Counted from the first letter of the stretch, positions 1 to 5,868 are shown. The stretch: 12,811 nt of DNA from Nitrososphaeraceae archaeon (GCA_021155845.1 JAJNBK010000038.1:1-12811); one strand, 5' to 3'. The notes: generated from the sequence alone by a model not told the origin. Made by a program: numbers and translations.

Positions 1-69
1 CATTTCCATTATACACGCTAATTAAAATCGACTTGTTAGAAGCTGTACTAGTTTCGTGGTGAAATCTAT

Positions 70-115
70 GTTGTACAACAGCTTGTTACAATAGTTAATA
101 ACGTTGTATTCAACG
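70..115. promoter_or_regulatory. paired dyads, candidate operators upstream of MEDS gene
   Basis: Two related palindromes lie upstream of the MEDS gene. One is the perfect 10-mer GTTGTACAAC at 70-79. The other is CGTTG-tatt-CAACG at 102-115. Their centres are 34 bp apart, and a half-site TACAAC follows at 144-149. Repeated dyads in front of a sensory gene suggest a regulator binding site, but no regulator can be assigned. An A/T-rich stretch at 134-145 could serve as TATA box. This is inference from symmetry only. Confidence 0.3.
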
Positions 116-184
116 CAGTATCATAGGGATTGAATAAAAATAATACAACAAACAAAGGGCACCAGTGATACCATTTTTGAAGAA

Positions 185-739
185 ATGAGACTAGCCGAAT
201 ATGGTGTACATTCTCTTGTTGTATATCCTGATATGATCACACTAAGAAGGATTTATTCATATTATGCGAAAATGCAACTTGAAGATAATAATGGAATTGT
301 ATTAATCGTTCCATATTATGAAACTACTGGGATGGTTAGAAGTGTATTGTCAGGAGAGAATAATAAGAATAATCAAAGCAATATCATTGATGTAAGGAAA
401 TATGAAAAACAAGGTTCTCTTGTGATCATAGATTCTGTAAAAGCATATTTTCGTTCGGACATAGATTTAATGTCATTTCTTGCAAGAATAGCAAAACAGG
501 CTCAAAGCTCTGGTAAAAACGGAATATCTATAATTGCTGATTTAGCCTCATTCTACTACAATGATCAAAGTGATAAACTCATAGAATATGAAATGTCACT
601 ACCAACAAAATATGACGACAATATGAAATTGAAAGGATTTTGTTTTTATCATCAGGAAGACTTTGATCGAAGGCTCACAAAAGAACAAAAACAGATGTTA
701 CTTGAACATCATGGCAAAAATCTAATGGTAGTTACTTAA
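185..739 (+). CDS. MEDS-domain sensory protein (DcmR-like)
   Basis: Stand-alone MEDS domain (methanogen/methylotroph DcmR sensory domain). The family is common in Nitrososphaerales, often fused to histidine kinases. The N-terminus has the family-like segment GVHSLVVYPD followed by LRRIYSYYAKMQLEDNN and IVLIVPYYET, then a central VIIDS strand and a terminal LLEHHGKNLMVV. At 184 residues it covers roughly the whole domain. The reading frame stays open upstream to a TGA at 131, encoding TIFEEMRLAEYG-like sequence that looks native, but it has no ATG, GTG or TTG before 185. The true N-terminus may therefore have lost its start, or may use an unusual one. The protein is probably cytoplasmic and signals to a partner kinase. 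A coiled-coil kinase lacking its own sensor domain lies 320 bp downstream on the same strand, so the two may work as a pair. The ligand is unknown. Confidence 0.8.
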   Translation: MRLAEYGVHSLVVYPDMITLRRIYSYYAKMQLEDNNGIVLIVPYYETTGMVRSVLSGENNKNNQSNIIDVRKYEKQGSLVIIDSVKAYFRSDIDLMSFLARIAKQAQSSGKNGISIIADLASFYYNDQSDKLIEYEMSLPTKYDDNMKLKGFCFYHQEDFDRRLTKEQKQMLLEHHGKNLMVVT

Positions 740-1058
740 AGCATTTGTTTAAGGAAGATGTGTGTGTGTGTGAATAAAATATATTACTATTATTATCGTA
801 CATATTAAGACAAGAACATTAGAAGGAAGTCCTTTTCCTTGTTTGCAACTGTTCTCATACAATCAAAATGATGTTTACAAAATAGAAGGGTCAATATCTT
901 TCATTATTTCAAATGCTATATTACTAAATGATAAATAAATCTTCAATATATAGTCCCAATATTCTTCGAAATTGAATTTATTATATGATATTTCAGCTTT
1001 AGTGTCAATATTGTAATGTATATAGAAATATATACCATGTATCATAGATGTATTTAAT
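740..1058. other. AT-rich spacer between MEDS gene and kinase
   Basis: About 320 bp with no convincing plus-strand gene. It starts with a short TG run at about 760-772. On the minus strand, 875-1045 reads as a 56-codon frame starting with ATG and containing FNFEEYWDYILKIYLSFSN-like sequence with normal-looking codons. It could be a small gene or the tail of a lost one, but no family was recognised and it has no clear promoter of its own. The kinase TATA-like element sits at 1026-1035. Confidence 0.3.
1026..1035 (+). promoter_or_regulatory. TATA-like element for the histidine kinase
   Basis: The sequence AAATATATAC is centred about 28 bp before the TTG proposed as kinase start. This matches archaeal TATA-to-start spacing for a leaderless mRNA. 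The region is very AT-rich, so the match is weak evidence alone. Confidence 0.35.
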
Positions 1059-2177
1059 TTGAACTTGTCTGAGAAGGCTCTTAAATTAAAGACAGAAGAT
1101 TTAACTTCAAAGACAGAAGATCTAGCTTCAAAGACAGAAGAGCTAAATGAATTAAACATGGCTCTTGCAAGAGCTAATCAGCAGCTTGAATTAAAAATAT
1201 CAGAGCAAAATGCTTCTAATAAGGCATTATTTGAGTCAAACCATAAGCTTGCAGAAGTCAACAAAGAGATTGCAGAGACTAACAAAAGATTTGCATTAAC
1301 AAATAAACAATTTGCATTAACAAATAAACAATTTGTAGAGCTCAGCAAAGAATTGACAGCAGTCAATAAAGAATTAGCCTTAGCTTATCAGACAATAGAA
1401 CAGCAGAACAAAATTCATATTGAATTTATCAATATTGCAGCTCATGAGTTGAGAACACCTATACAGCCAATATTAGGAACAGCAGAGTTATTAAAAAGTG
1501 AAATTGAAGAGGCTACTTATTATGACAGGCAAGATAGTAATAATAATGGCATTCAAGTTGAACAAATAAAAAATCGGCTGGAAGTGATTATCAGAAATGC
1601 AAAAAGATTAAAAGAACTAGCAAGTAATATATTAGATGTTTCAAGAATTGAAAGTCAATTACTGGTATTAAATAAAAAGCAGTTTAATCTAGAAGAATTA
1701 ATATCAAGTATAATTAGTGAATATAATGAGAGTCAAAAAGGAAAGAATCTGTTAGTTGAACTCAAAGGAGATAGAAATATAATCGTTAAAGCAGATAAGG
1801 ATAGGATAGTTCAAGTTATCTCTAATTTATTAAACAATGCTATTAAATTTACAAAGGATGAACCAGAGGGAACTATATCTATTAGCTGTCAAAGAAAGGA
1901 GGAGGATGATGAAGAAGAAGACGATGATAATAATAACAACTATGTCCTTGTTAGTGTGAAGGATACAGGCAAAGGAATAGATCATGAAATATTTTCAAGG
2001 CTATTCTCAAAGTTCATTACTACTACTTCTACTACTTCCAAGTCCTCTAATGACGGAATAGGTATAGGACTATTTGTCTCAAAAGCTATTGTAGAGGCTC
2101 ATGGTGGAAAGATATGGGCTGAAAATAACTCTGATGGAAAAGGTGCCACCTTTTCATTTAGCCTACGGATTAATTAA
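1059..2177 (+). CDS. coiled-coil sensor histidine kinase
   Basis: Histidine kinase that autophosphorylates and passes the phosphate to an unidentified response regulator. There is no membrane segment, so it is probably soluble. Residues 1 to about 115 form a long coiled coil built partly from exact heptad repeats. The H-box is IAAHELRTPIQPILG with phospho-acceptor His129. The ATPase domain shows the N-box ISNLLNNAIKFT (Asn256 and Asn260), the G1 box DTGKGID (Asp302) and the G2 box DGIGIGLFVSKAI (about 332-344), so it should be active. An acidic and Asn-rich insert, RKEEDDEEEDDDNNNN, occupies about 279-294. No PAS, GAF or MEDS domain precedes the coil, which is unusual. The adjacent upstream MEDS protein is the obvious sensor candidate. 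The start is TTG; no in-frame ATG occurs before residue 36, and a stop lies just upstream at 1023. The gene may be the 3' half of an ancestral MEDS-kinase fusion. Confidence 0.88.
   Translation: MNLSEKALKLKTEDLTSKTEDLASKTEELNELNMALARANQQLELKISEQNASNKALFESNHKLAEVNKEIAETNKRFALTNKQFALTNKQFVELSKELTAVNKELALAYQTIEQQNKIHIEFINIAAHELRTPIQPILGTAELLKSEIEEATYYDRQDSNNNGIQVEQIKNRLEVIIRNAKRLKELASNILDVSRIESQLLVLNKKQFNLEELISSIISEYNESQKGKNLLVELKGDRNIIVKADKDRIVQVISNLLNNAIKFTKDEPEGTISISCQRKEEDDEEEDDDNNNNYVLVSVKDTGKGIDHEIFSRLFSKFITTTSTTSKSSNDGIGIGLFVSKAIVEAHGGKIWAENNSDGKGATFSFSLRIN
1088..1150 (+). repeat. three 21-bp tandem units (KTEDL/E heptad)
   Basis: Three consecutive 21-bp units beginning AAAGACAGAAGA encode the heptad-like peptide KTEDLTS, KTEDLAS, KTEELNE. 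The unit length equals one coiled-coil heptad, so copy-number changes would keep both frame and helix register. Confidence 0.85.
1291..1332 (+). repeat. exact 21-bp tandem duplication in kinase coil
   Basis: TTGCATTAACAAATAAACAA plus T occurs twice head to tail, encoding TNKQFAL repeats in the coiled coil. The identity is exact at DNA level, which implies a recent duplication. It follows a diverged copy, TNKRFAL. Confidence 0.88.
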
Positions 2178-2299
2178 CAAATAACAAGAAATTCTCTAAC
2201 ATTTGCAAAATGATATAATATAGATTCTGAGATATTTATTTCTCCGTCATCAATCTTAGTATTCTGGGGGAATGTATTTCTATAAATAAAATGAATCAT

Positions 2300-2345
2300 G
2301 GGTGGAAAAATGAGTCATAATTGTCCCATATCTCACCGAACCCGC
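2300..2345. repeat. two-hairpin dispersed repeat, copy A (left part)
   Basis: Begins GGGTGGAAAAATGAGTCA and ends CTCACCGAACCCGC. It aligns along its length with copy B at 3896-3942 with few differences. The ends GGGTGG and CTCACC are near-complementary, forming hairpin 1 of the repeat family. The second hairpin, seen in copy C, is absent here. Confidence 0.75.
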
Positions 2346-2392
2346 AGAATTTGCATTAAGTAACTGCTTATGTTATAGTAAATTTATTCATA

Positions 2393-2405
2393 TTATAATT
2401 TATTA
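2393..2405 (+). promoter_or_regulatory. TATA-like element for DUF1059 gene
   Basis: TTATAATTTATTA is centred about 33 bp before the ATG at 2432. That would give a leader of only a few nucleotides, as is usual in these archaea. No Shine-Dalgarno motif is present. Confidence 0.35.
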
Positions 2406-2431
2406 TCGTAGCTTGTCTTGATAAAGAAACA

Positions 2432-2650
2432 ATGTTAGCTGTCTCATGTAGAGAAGTAGGAATGGACTGTGACTACGTTTGCAAGGGTGAAACAGAAGAA
2501 GAAATTATGAAAAATGCTGAAGAACATGCAATGAGAGATCATGGATATAAACCAGAAGACTTGATGACTCCTGAATTAAGAGATAATATAAGATCACATA
2601 TTAAGAGGTCTTGGATCTTGGTCTCTATTTTTTTGATATATGTGATGTAG
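2432..2650 (+). CDS. DUF1059 family small protein
   Basis: A 72-residue protein of the DUF1059 family, small soluble proteins common in archaea and bacteria with no established function. The family pattern is plain: SCREVGMDCDYVCKGETEEE near the N-terminus, then a helix with NAEEHAMRDHG, then PEDLMTPELRDNIRSHI. Cys6 and Cys13 are the characteristic cysteine pair. Family members usually stop around the RSHIKRS position. Here the frame runs on for a hydrophobic tail (WILVSIFLIYVM), which suggests loss of the original stop codon or C-terminal divergence. The gene stands alone between copy A and copy D of the hairpin repeat. Confidence 0.82.
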   Translation: MLAVSCREVGMDCDYVCKGETEEEIMKNAEEHAMRDHGYKPEDLMTPELRDNIRSHIKRSWILVSIFLIYVM

Positions 2651-2725
2651 TCATTAATCTATGTGCATTGAGGTCCTAACTTCTGAATAGCAAAATAGAG
2701 TCAATTCTGTCCTACATTCTACCAT

Positions 2726-2750
2726 ACCAGCTAACTATACGGGTTCATAT
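2726..2750. repeat. dispersed repeat, copy D (right part)
   Basis: Contains GCTAACTATACGGGTTC (2730-2746), identical over 17 bp to copy C at 5259-5275. Extended to 25 bp the two differ at two positions (23/25). The left arm GAACCCG found in copy C is missing here, so the hairpin cannot form in the same way. The orientation is the same as copy C, making a direct repeat about 2.53 kb apart. Confidence 0.75.
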
Positions 2751-2782
2751 GTTAGTTAGAAGATATAGAATGTCGTATTTAA

Positions 2783-2956
2783 TACAAGGAGTCATATGCT
2801 AATGCCAGTAAAATAAACTACGACAGTCAAAAAATTGCAGATATACCAAACTCAAATAATTTTGCTCTTTTAAGTGAATTTTATCAATACGTGAAGTCCA
2901 ATAGGAAACACAAGTTTTACATAAAAACCTGGTTTTTTTGGCATTTTTTGAGATAA
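2783..2956 (+). pseudogene. possible tyrosine-integrase N-terminal remnant
   Basis: An open frame of 57 codons after a stop at 2780 and ending with TAA at 2954. It has no usable start codon. It encodes a core IADIPNSNNFALLSEFYQYV followed by KSNRKHKFYIKTW. From memory, this resembles the N-terminal SAM-like or core-binding segment of thaumarchaeal tyrosine recombinases, which have NSNN...LI.EFY.YMKSN-type sequence. No catalytic domain (R...HxxR...Y) follows, so it could only be a fragment. Its position 37 bp inside a direct repeat copy (D) fits a relic of an integrative element. Family assignment is from pattern memory and uncertain. Confidence 0.35.
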
Positions 2957-2988
2957 ATGTCCAATTAGAATTAAGAAATTATATTAAA

Positions 2989-3000
2989 AGTTTAAATACT
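2989..3000 (+). promoter_or_regulatory. archaeal promoter (BRE/TATA) for secreted protein
   Basis: AGTTTAAATACT preceded by the purine-rich ATTAAA is a good match to an archaeal BRE plus TATA box. It is centred about 35 bp before the ATG at 3030, predicting transcription start around 3020-3023 and a very short leader. Confidence 0.7.
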
Positions 3001-3029
3001 ATATATTATTTATATTTAATAAACCTCTT

Positions 3030-3593
3030 ATGAAAACTTATGTAACATGGATTGTAGTGGCAACAATAGTGTTAGTGTTAGCATTAGTAGCTGCAGCCAC
3101 ACAAGTTCCAATAGTAACTACAAATGCACAAAACATGACAGAAGGAGGAGCCGCACAGAACCAGACTGAAACGACATCAATGACAGCCACAAATTTTACA
3201 GCTCAAAAAACTGCAATCTCAACAGTAGATACTTTACCTGGTCATGAAATGCATCAGGCAATAGTAGTACTTCCACAAAGAACTGATGGAAAGATTTGGG
3301 TAGGTACATTGTCATGGTCTGCTAGCAAGCCCGTTGAAGTTAGACTATTGCAAAATTATGATGCGAATGTAAGACCAGATGCAGTTCATGGTAAGCCAGT
3401 GACAGCACCATTTGCTCAAGGAGAATCTGCAATCTCATTGCTATTACAAGCTAATGGGGCAGGAACAGTACCAAGTTATAATGCTGGTTCTATGAACTTT
3501 GCAGCTAGTCAAGTTGCATTCCATACACTAGGCGGCGTACCATTCAGTGTTACATATACAGTAGATGCAGAAGCAAAGAGTCTAACTAGTTAG
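3030..3593 (+). CDS. secreted protein of unknown function
   Basis: A 187-residue exported protein. Residues 5-28 are a hydrophobic helix (VTWIVVATIVLVLALVAAAT) typical of a signal peptide or N-terminal anchor, with possible cleavage near TNAQN (about 32-36). The Thr/Asn-rich linker that follows has N-glycosylation sequons (NMT, NQT, NFT), as expected for an extracellular archaeal protein. The conserved-looking domain begins at about 67 with TLPGHEMHQAIVVLPQR and continues with DGKIWVGTLSWSASKPVEV and a Gly/Ala-rich C-terminus, probably all beta. I recall similar exported proteins in Nitrososphaera but no assigned activity. There are no Cys residues, and no metal-binding pattern is clear apart from HEMH. 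It has its own strong promoter and lies alone, so it is probably monocistronic and possibly well expressed. Confidence 0.85.
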   Translation: MKTYVTWIVVATIVLVLALVAAATQVPIVTTNAQNMTEGGAAQNQTETTSMTATNFTAQKTAISTVDTLPGHEMHQAIVVLPQRTDGKIWVGTLSWSASKPVEVRLLQNYDANVRPDAVHGKPVTAPFAQGESAISLLLQANGAGTVPSYNAGSMNFAASQVAFHTLGGVPFSVTYTVDAEAKSLTS

Positions 3594-3895
3594 AATAGAA
3601 GAATACTAAAATTGAATGAGATGAATCTTTATAGCTAATATTATTATTATTCTAAGATGGGTCTAATTATTGAACTACTAGCGTTACCAGAACTATCTAA
3701 TCCGAACCAATGATTATCTAATACTAAATTAAGAACTAGAAGCTGAGACGCATAATCGTGTCAAATTTGGTTCACAAACCACTGGCACTGCTTTTCAGCT
3801 GAAAACAACAATAAGTGAAGAAATAAAATAGATTGTACTATATCCTAATTGCTGGAAAGCTAAAGCTAGCTAATTAAGTCAAATGTTGTCTGACT

Positions 3896-3942
3896 GGGTG
3901 GCAAAAATGAGTCAAATTTGTTCCGCATCCCACCGAACCCGC
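3896..3942. repeat. two-hairpin dispersed repeat, copy B (left part)
   Basis: Begins GGGTGGCAAAAATGAGTCA and ends CATCCCACCGAACCCGC. Here the arms GGGTGG (3896-3901) and CCCACC are perfectly complementary across a loop of about 30 nt (hairpin 1). The right end, from CATCCCACC to CCCGCT, is identical to copy C, but the sequence diverges where hairpin 2 would start. Confidence 0.75.
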
Positions 3943-4001
3943 TGTATTATTGTATCAATTTAGAGAACAATCCAAACGCCAGAATAATACTATGACCGTA
4001 C

Positions 4002-4089
4002 TTATGATTCTCTTAAACCTGCGTGATCAGAAGCGGCTTCGGTCGCATTCTTGAATTTTGAATAGTCTGGTGGCGGATACACTTTCTTA
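4002..4089 (-). pseudogene. coding-like tail in another frame after hydrolase stop
   Basis: Immediately past the hydrolase stop, a different minus-strand frame continues with NLSKKVYPPPDYSKFKN and ATEAASDHAGLRES, then TAA at 4002-4004. Codons are richer in GC than the surrounding spacer, as in a real gene. The frame joins the hydrolase frame through the simple-sequence stretch encoding its poly-Thr tail. It may be a frameshifted original C-terminus of the hydrolase or the end of an unrelated lost gene. Confidence 0.3.
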
Positions 4090-5142
4090 CTAAGGTTGGG
4101 CTGTTGTAGTAGTAGTCGTCGAAAGAAATGTTTGTAATATCTTACTGATTTCATCTGGATATTGGTCCATTACCGCATGACCAGCATTTTCGATCTGTAC
4201 AAGCCATGCTCCTGGAATCTTTTCTACAATCTTTAAAGAATTGACATGTGGTTGGTAGAAATTATCATCGGTTCCAGTTATGACCAACGTGGGTTTGGCT
4301 GTTTTCGCAAGCTCATCACAAGCACCATTCCAGTTGGTTGCCTCCCAAGCAAATCCTAAGTTAGCCTGCCCCTCTTGAGCTTCAGGGGAAATATTAGCAA
4401 AGAAACCTATGCCTTCTGTAATGTTCTCAAGAGACTCAGGATGCAGTCTTATCCATCCCGCTCCTAATGAGGCATTTGCTAGAGCTATATTTTCCTCCCG
4501 AGAAATAGTAACATTATTTGAGATTTTGTTTACGATCTCGGATTGCAATTTTAAAAACTCAGGTGGTTTAGGTATACCGTCTTTTCCACCACACGATGCC
4601 CCAGCAAGTATAAGCCTGTTAACCTTTTCTGGATTCGTAATTGTAAGCTGTTCTGCTATATATGACCCAAGGGAATATCCAAGAACATTTGCATTCTGTA
4701 TTTTCAGCGCATCCAGTAAACCAGCAGTATCATTTGCAAGTTGCTCCATAGTATATGGTTTGGAACCAATTGTTGTATTTCCAACTCCTCGAGTATCAAA
4801 TACAATTACTGTGTGATTTGAGGAAAGGTCTCTTATGAAAGACGGATCCCAAGCATTCTTATCGGCAGAACCGCCACTAATAAGTAAAATAGGGTCACCT
4901 TTACCTGACATCTTGTATGCAATCTCAATATCTCCTACCTGGACTATTTTTTCTACTGGTATATTTTGTATGTTTGGAGATGAATCTGCAACGGTAGAGT
5001 TCATTTGATCTGGTTGACCATAAACACGATTGGTACCAGTAGTAGTTATTAATGCAGGAAGTGTGACAATAATCACAGCAAGCAAGAAAATAGTGATTAG
5101 TACTGAAGATGTGTTTCCTGTAATTTTTCTAAGAGAAAACAT
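4090..5142 (-). CDS. exported alpha/beta hydrolase
   Basis: Alpha/beta-hydrolase fold enzyme with an N-terminal signal or anchor helix (SSVLITIFLLAVIIVTLPAL). Counting from the upstream TTG (5154), the oxyanion-hole region is ISGGSAD (92-98), the FDTRGVGNT loop starts at about 119, the nucleophile elbow is GYSLGS with Ser161, the acid is in TGTDD (Asp296 or Asp297), and the base is His326 in NAGHAV. All triad members are present, so an active esterase, haloperoxidase-like or C-C hydrolase is likely; the substrate cannot be told. Many NxT/NxS sequons (NST, NHT, NTT, NVT) support an extracellular location. The C-terminus is poly-Thr, encoded by a short ACT repeat, and the frame after it looks coding in another phase. 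The ATG at 5142 is preferred because a TATA-like CTATATTAAT lies about 26 bp upstream; the TTG at 5154 adds four residues. It is monocistronic. Confidence 0.88.
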   Translation of the reverse strand: MFSLRKITGNTSSVLITIFLLAVIIVTLPALITTTGTNRVYGQPDQMNSTVADSSPNIQNIPVEKIVQVGDIEIAYKMSGKGDPILLISGGSADKNAWDPSFIRDLSSNHTVIVFDTRGVGNTTIGSKPYTMEQLANDTAGLLDALKIQNANVLGYSLGSYIAEQLTITNPEKVNRLILAGASCGGKDGIPKPPEFLKLQSEIVNKISNNVTISREENIALANASLGAGWIRLHPESLENITEGIGFFANISPEAQEGQANLGFAWEATNWNGACDELAKTAKPTLVITGTDDNFYQPHVNSLKIVEKIPGAWLVQIENAGHAVMDQYPDEISKILQTFLSTTTTTTAQP

Positions 5143-5160
5143 ATTCTTGTTCAATCGTGC

Positions 5161-5172
5161 TTATTAATATAG
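5161..5172 (-). promoter_or_regulatory. TATA-like element for alpha/beta hydrolase
   Basis: On the minus strand CTATATTAATAA is centred about 26 bp before the ATG at 5142, consistent with a leaderless transcript. A second AT-rich candidate (GATATATACC) lies near 5201-5212. Confidence 0.45.
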
Positions 5173-5242
5173 AATTTGGTTTACTCCTTAGAATTGAGGT
5201 ATATATCTACTTCCATTTGTAGATTCGTCTGAATTTTCAGCT

Positions 5243-5279
5243 GCATCCCACCGAACCCGCTAACTATACGGGTTCTTAT
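5243..5279. repeat. two-hairpin dispersed repeat, copy C (right part, with hairpin 2)
   Basis: Starts GCATCCCACCGAACCCGCT, as in copy B, and continues with TAACTATACGGGTTC, as in copy D. It therefore bridges the two halves of the repeat family. It contains a perfect 7-bp inverted repeat: GAACCCG (5253-5259), a 9-nt loop, then CGGGTTC (5269-5275). It lies between the end of the broken HTH gene and the hydrolase promoter, with no T-tract on either side, so a simple terminator role is not supported. Confidence 0.75.
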
Positions 5280-5301
5280 ACTATGCACGAATGTAGGTTT
5301 G

Positions 5302-5629
5302 TTAGACAACTTTCCCAAAGTTCAGGCAATCTATCCTGTACATAATATCGCATTTCTTCCTAAAATAGGAACGTAAGTATGCCTGGTTATATGATACTGT
5401 CTCCTGTGAGCGTCCCAGTATAGCTGCACATTGGTACTGATTCATGTCCTTGGACATTAACGTATGCAGAGTATTACACCTTGCAATGATGCTGCGTTTC
5501 ATTATCTTACGAGAATGCCCATTCTTAACGTTAGCGATATTATCTAACTCTTCGTCTGTAAGATTAGGTGGGCTTACGATTTATGGGAGGTTTCATTCCG
5601 ATATGCCTAAGACCTTTCTCAGATTCCAT
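5302..5629 (-). pseudogene. small HTH protein gene broken by a frameshift
   Basis: The intact 3' part (from ATG at 5502) encodes 66 residues with a helix-turn-helix-like segment, MNQYQCAAILGRSQETVSYN, then YLRSYFRKKCDIMYRIDCLNF. The frame is open and protein-like further upstream (PNLTDEELDNIANVKNGHSR-KIMKR) up to a TAA. In the neighbouring frame, an ATG at 5629 or 5596 leads into GLRHIGMKPPINRKP and then a stop. Removing one base from the GGG run at 5570-5572 joins them smoothly as RKPPNLTDEEL, giving about 108 residues. This looks like a single-base frameshift in a DNA-binding protein gene; alternatively it is a sequencing error. Function is unknown. The HTH resembles those of repressors or transposase N-termini. 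Confidence 0.6.
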
Positions 5630-5669
5630 GTGGACAATGGAAAGATCACCAAGATGGGAGTGGGCCAGA

Positions 5670-5834
5670 TCAATTATTGAAAAGGCGCCCAAACTTGTAT
5701 CCGCTTAAGGTTAAATCTAGACTGTGATGATAGGCATAGCTGATTTTCAAGATGTTAGTTATAAACTGCCTAGAGGTGGGCTCTGTATAATCAGCGTTAG
5801 ACGCGGCAAATTTTCTTCCTATCAGATTTGTCAT
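5670..5834 (-). CDS. short uncharacterised ORF
   Basis: Minus-strand frame of 54 codons from an ATG at 5834 (60 from another ATG at 5852) ending TGA at 5670. It includes NLIGRKFAASNADYTEPTSR and LTLSGYKFGRLFNN. The composition is protein-like but no family was recognised. No promoter or ribosome site was identified. It lies between the GC-rich SDR operon and the broken HTH gene, and may be a fragment of a larger lost gene. Confidence 0.25.
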   Translation of the reverse strand: MTNLIGRKFAASNADYTEPTSRQFITNILKISYAYHHSLDLTLSGYKFGRLFNN

Positions 5835-5868
5835 ATGGCTGCCTCTCGTCAAAGTAACTTCAGGTGAT

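Larger units (their letters stand above)
2178..2431. other. intergenic region after kinase with repeat copy A
   Basis: About 250 bp without a gene. It carries copy A of the dispersed hairpin repeat (2300-2345) and a TATA-like stretch near 2393-2405 in front of the DUF1059 gene. Nothing else was recognised. Confidence 0.5.
2651..3029. other. intergenic region with repeat copy D, integrase relic and promoter
   Basis: About 380 bp. From left to right it holds repeat copy D (2726-2750), a start-less frame resembling an integrase N-terminus (2783-2956), a T-rich patch at 2934-2950, and the promoter of the secreted protein gene (2989-3000). Confidence 0.5.
3594..4089. other. intergenic region with repeat copy B and coding-like scraps
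   Basis: About 500 bp between convergent genes. On the plus strand, 3733-3831 is a start-less 32-codon frame containing RVKFGSQTTGTAFQLKTTIS, which looks protein-like but was not recognised. Copy B of the dispersed repeat lies at 3896-3942. On the minus strand, 4002-4089 holds a coding-like frame running out of the hydrolase tail (separate entry). No promoter or complete gene was seen. Confidence 0.45.

Noticed and set aside
760..772. TG dinucleotide run as a regulatory repeat
   Set aside because: Too short and isolated to support any function.
875..1159. 94-residue minus-strand ORF as a full gene
   Set aside because: Its N-terminal third is the antisense of the kinase heptad repeats. Only the part from 1045 downwards could be independent.
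5243..5279. Hairpin 2 as an ordinary terminator
   Set aside because: No T-tract follows on either strand, and partial copies occur in unrelated positions.
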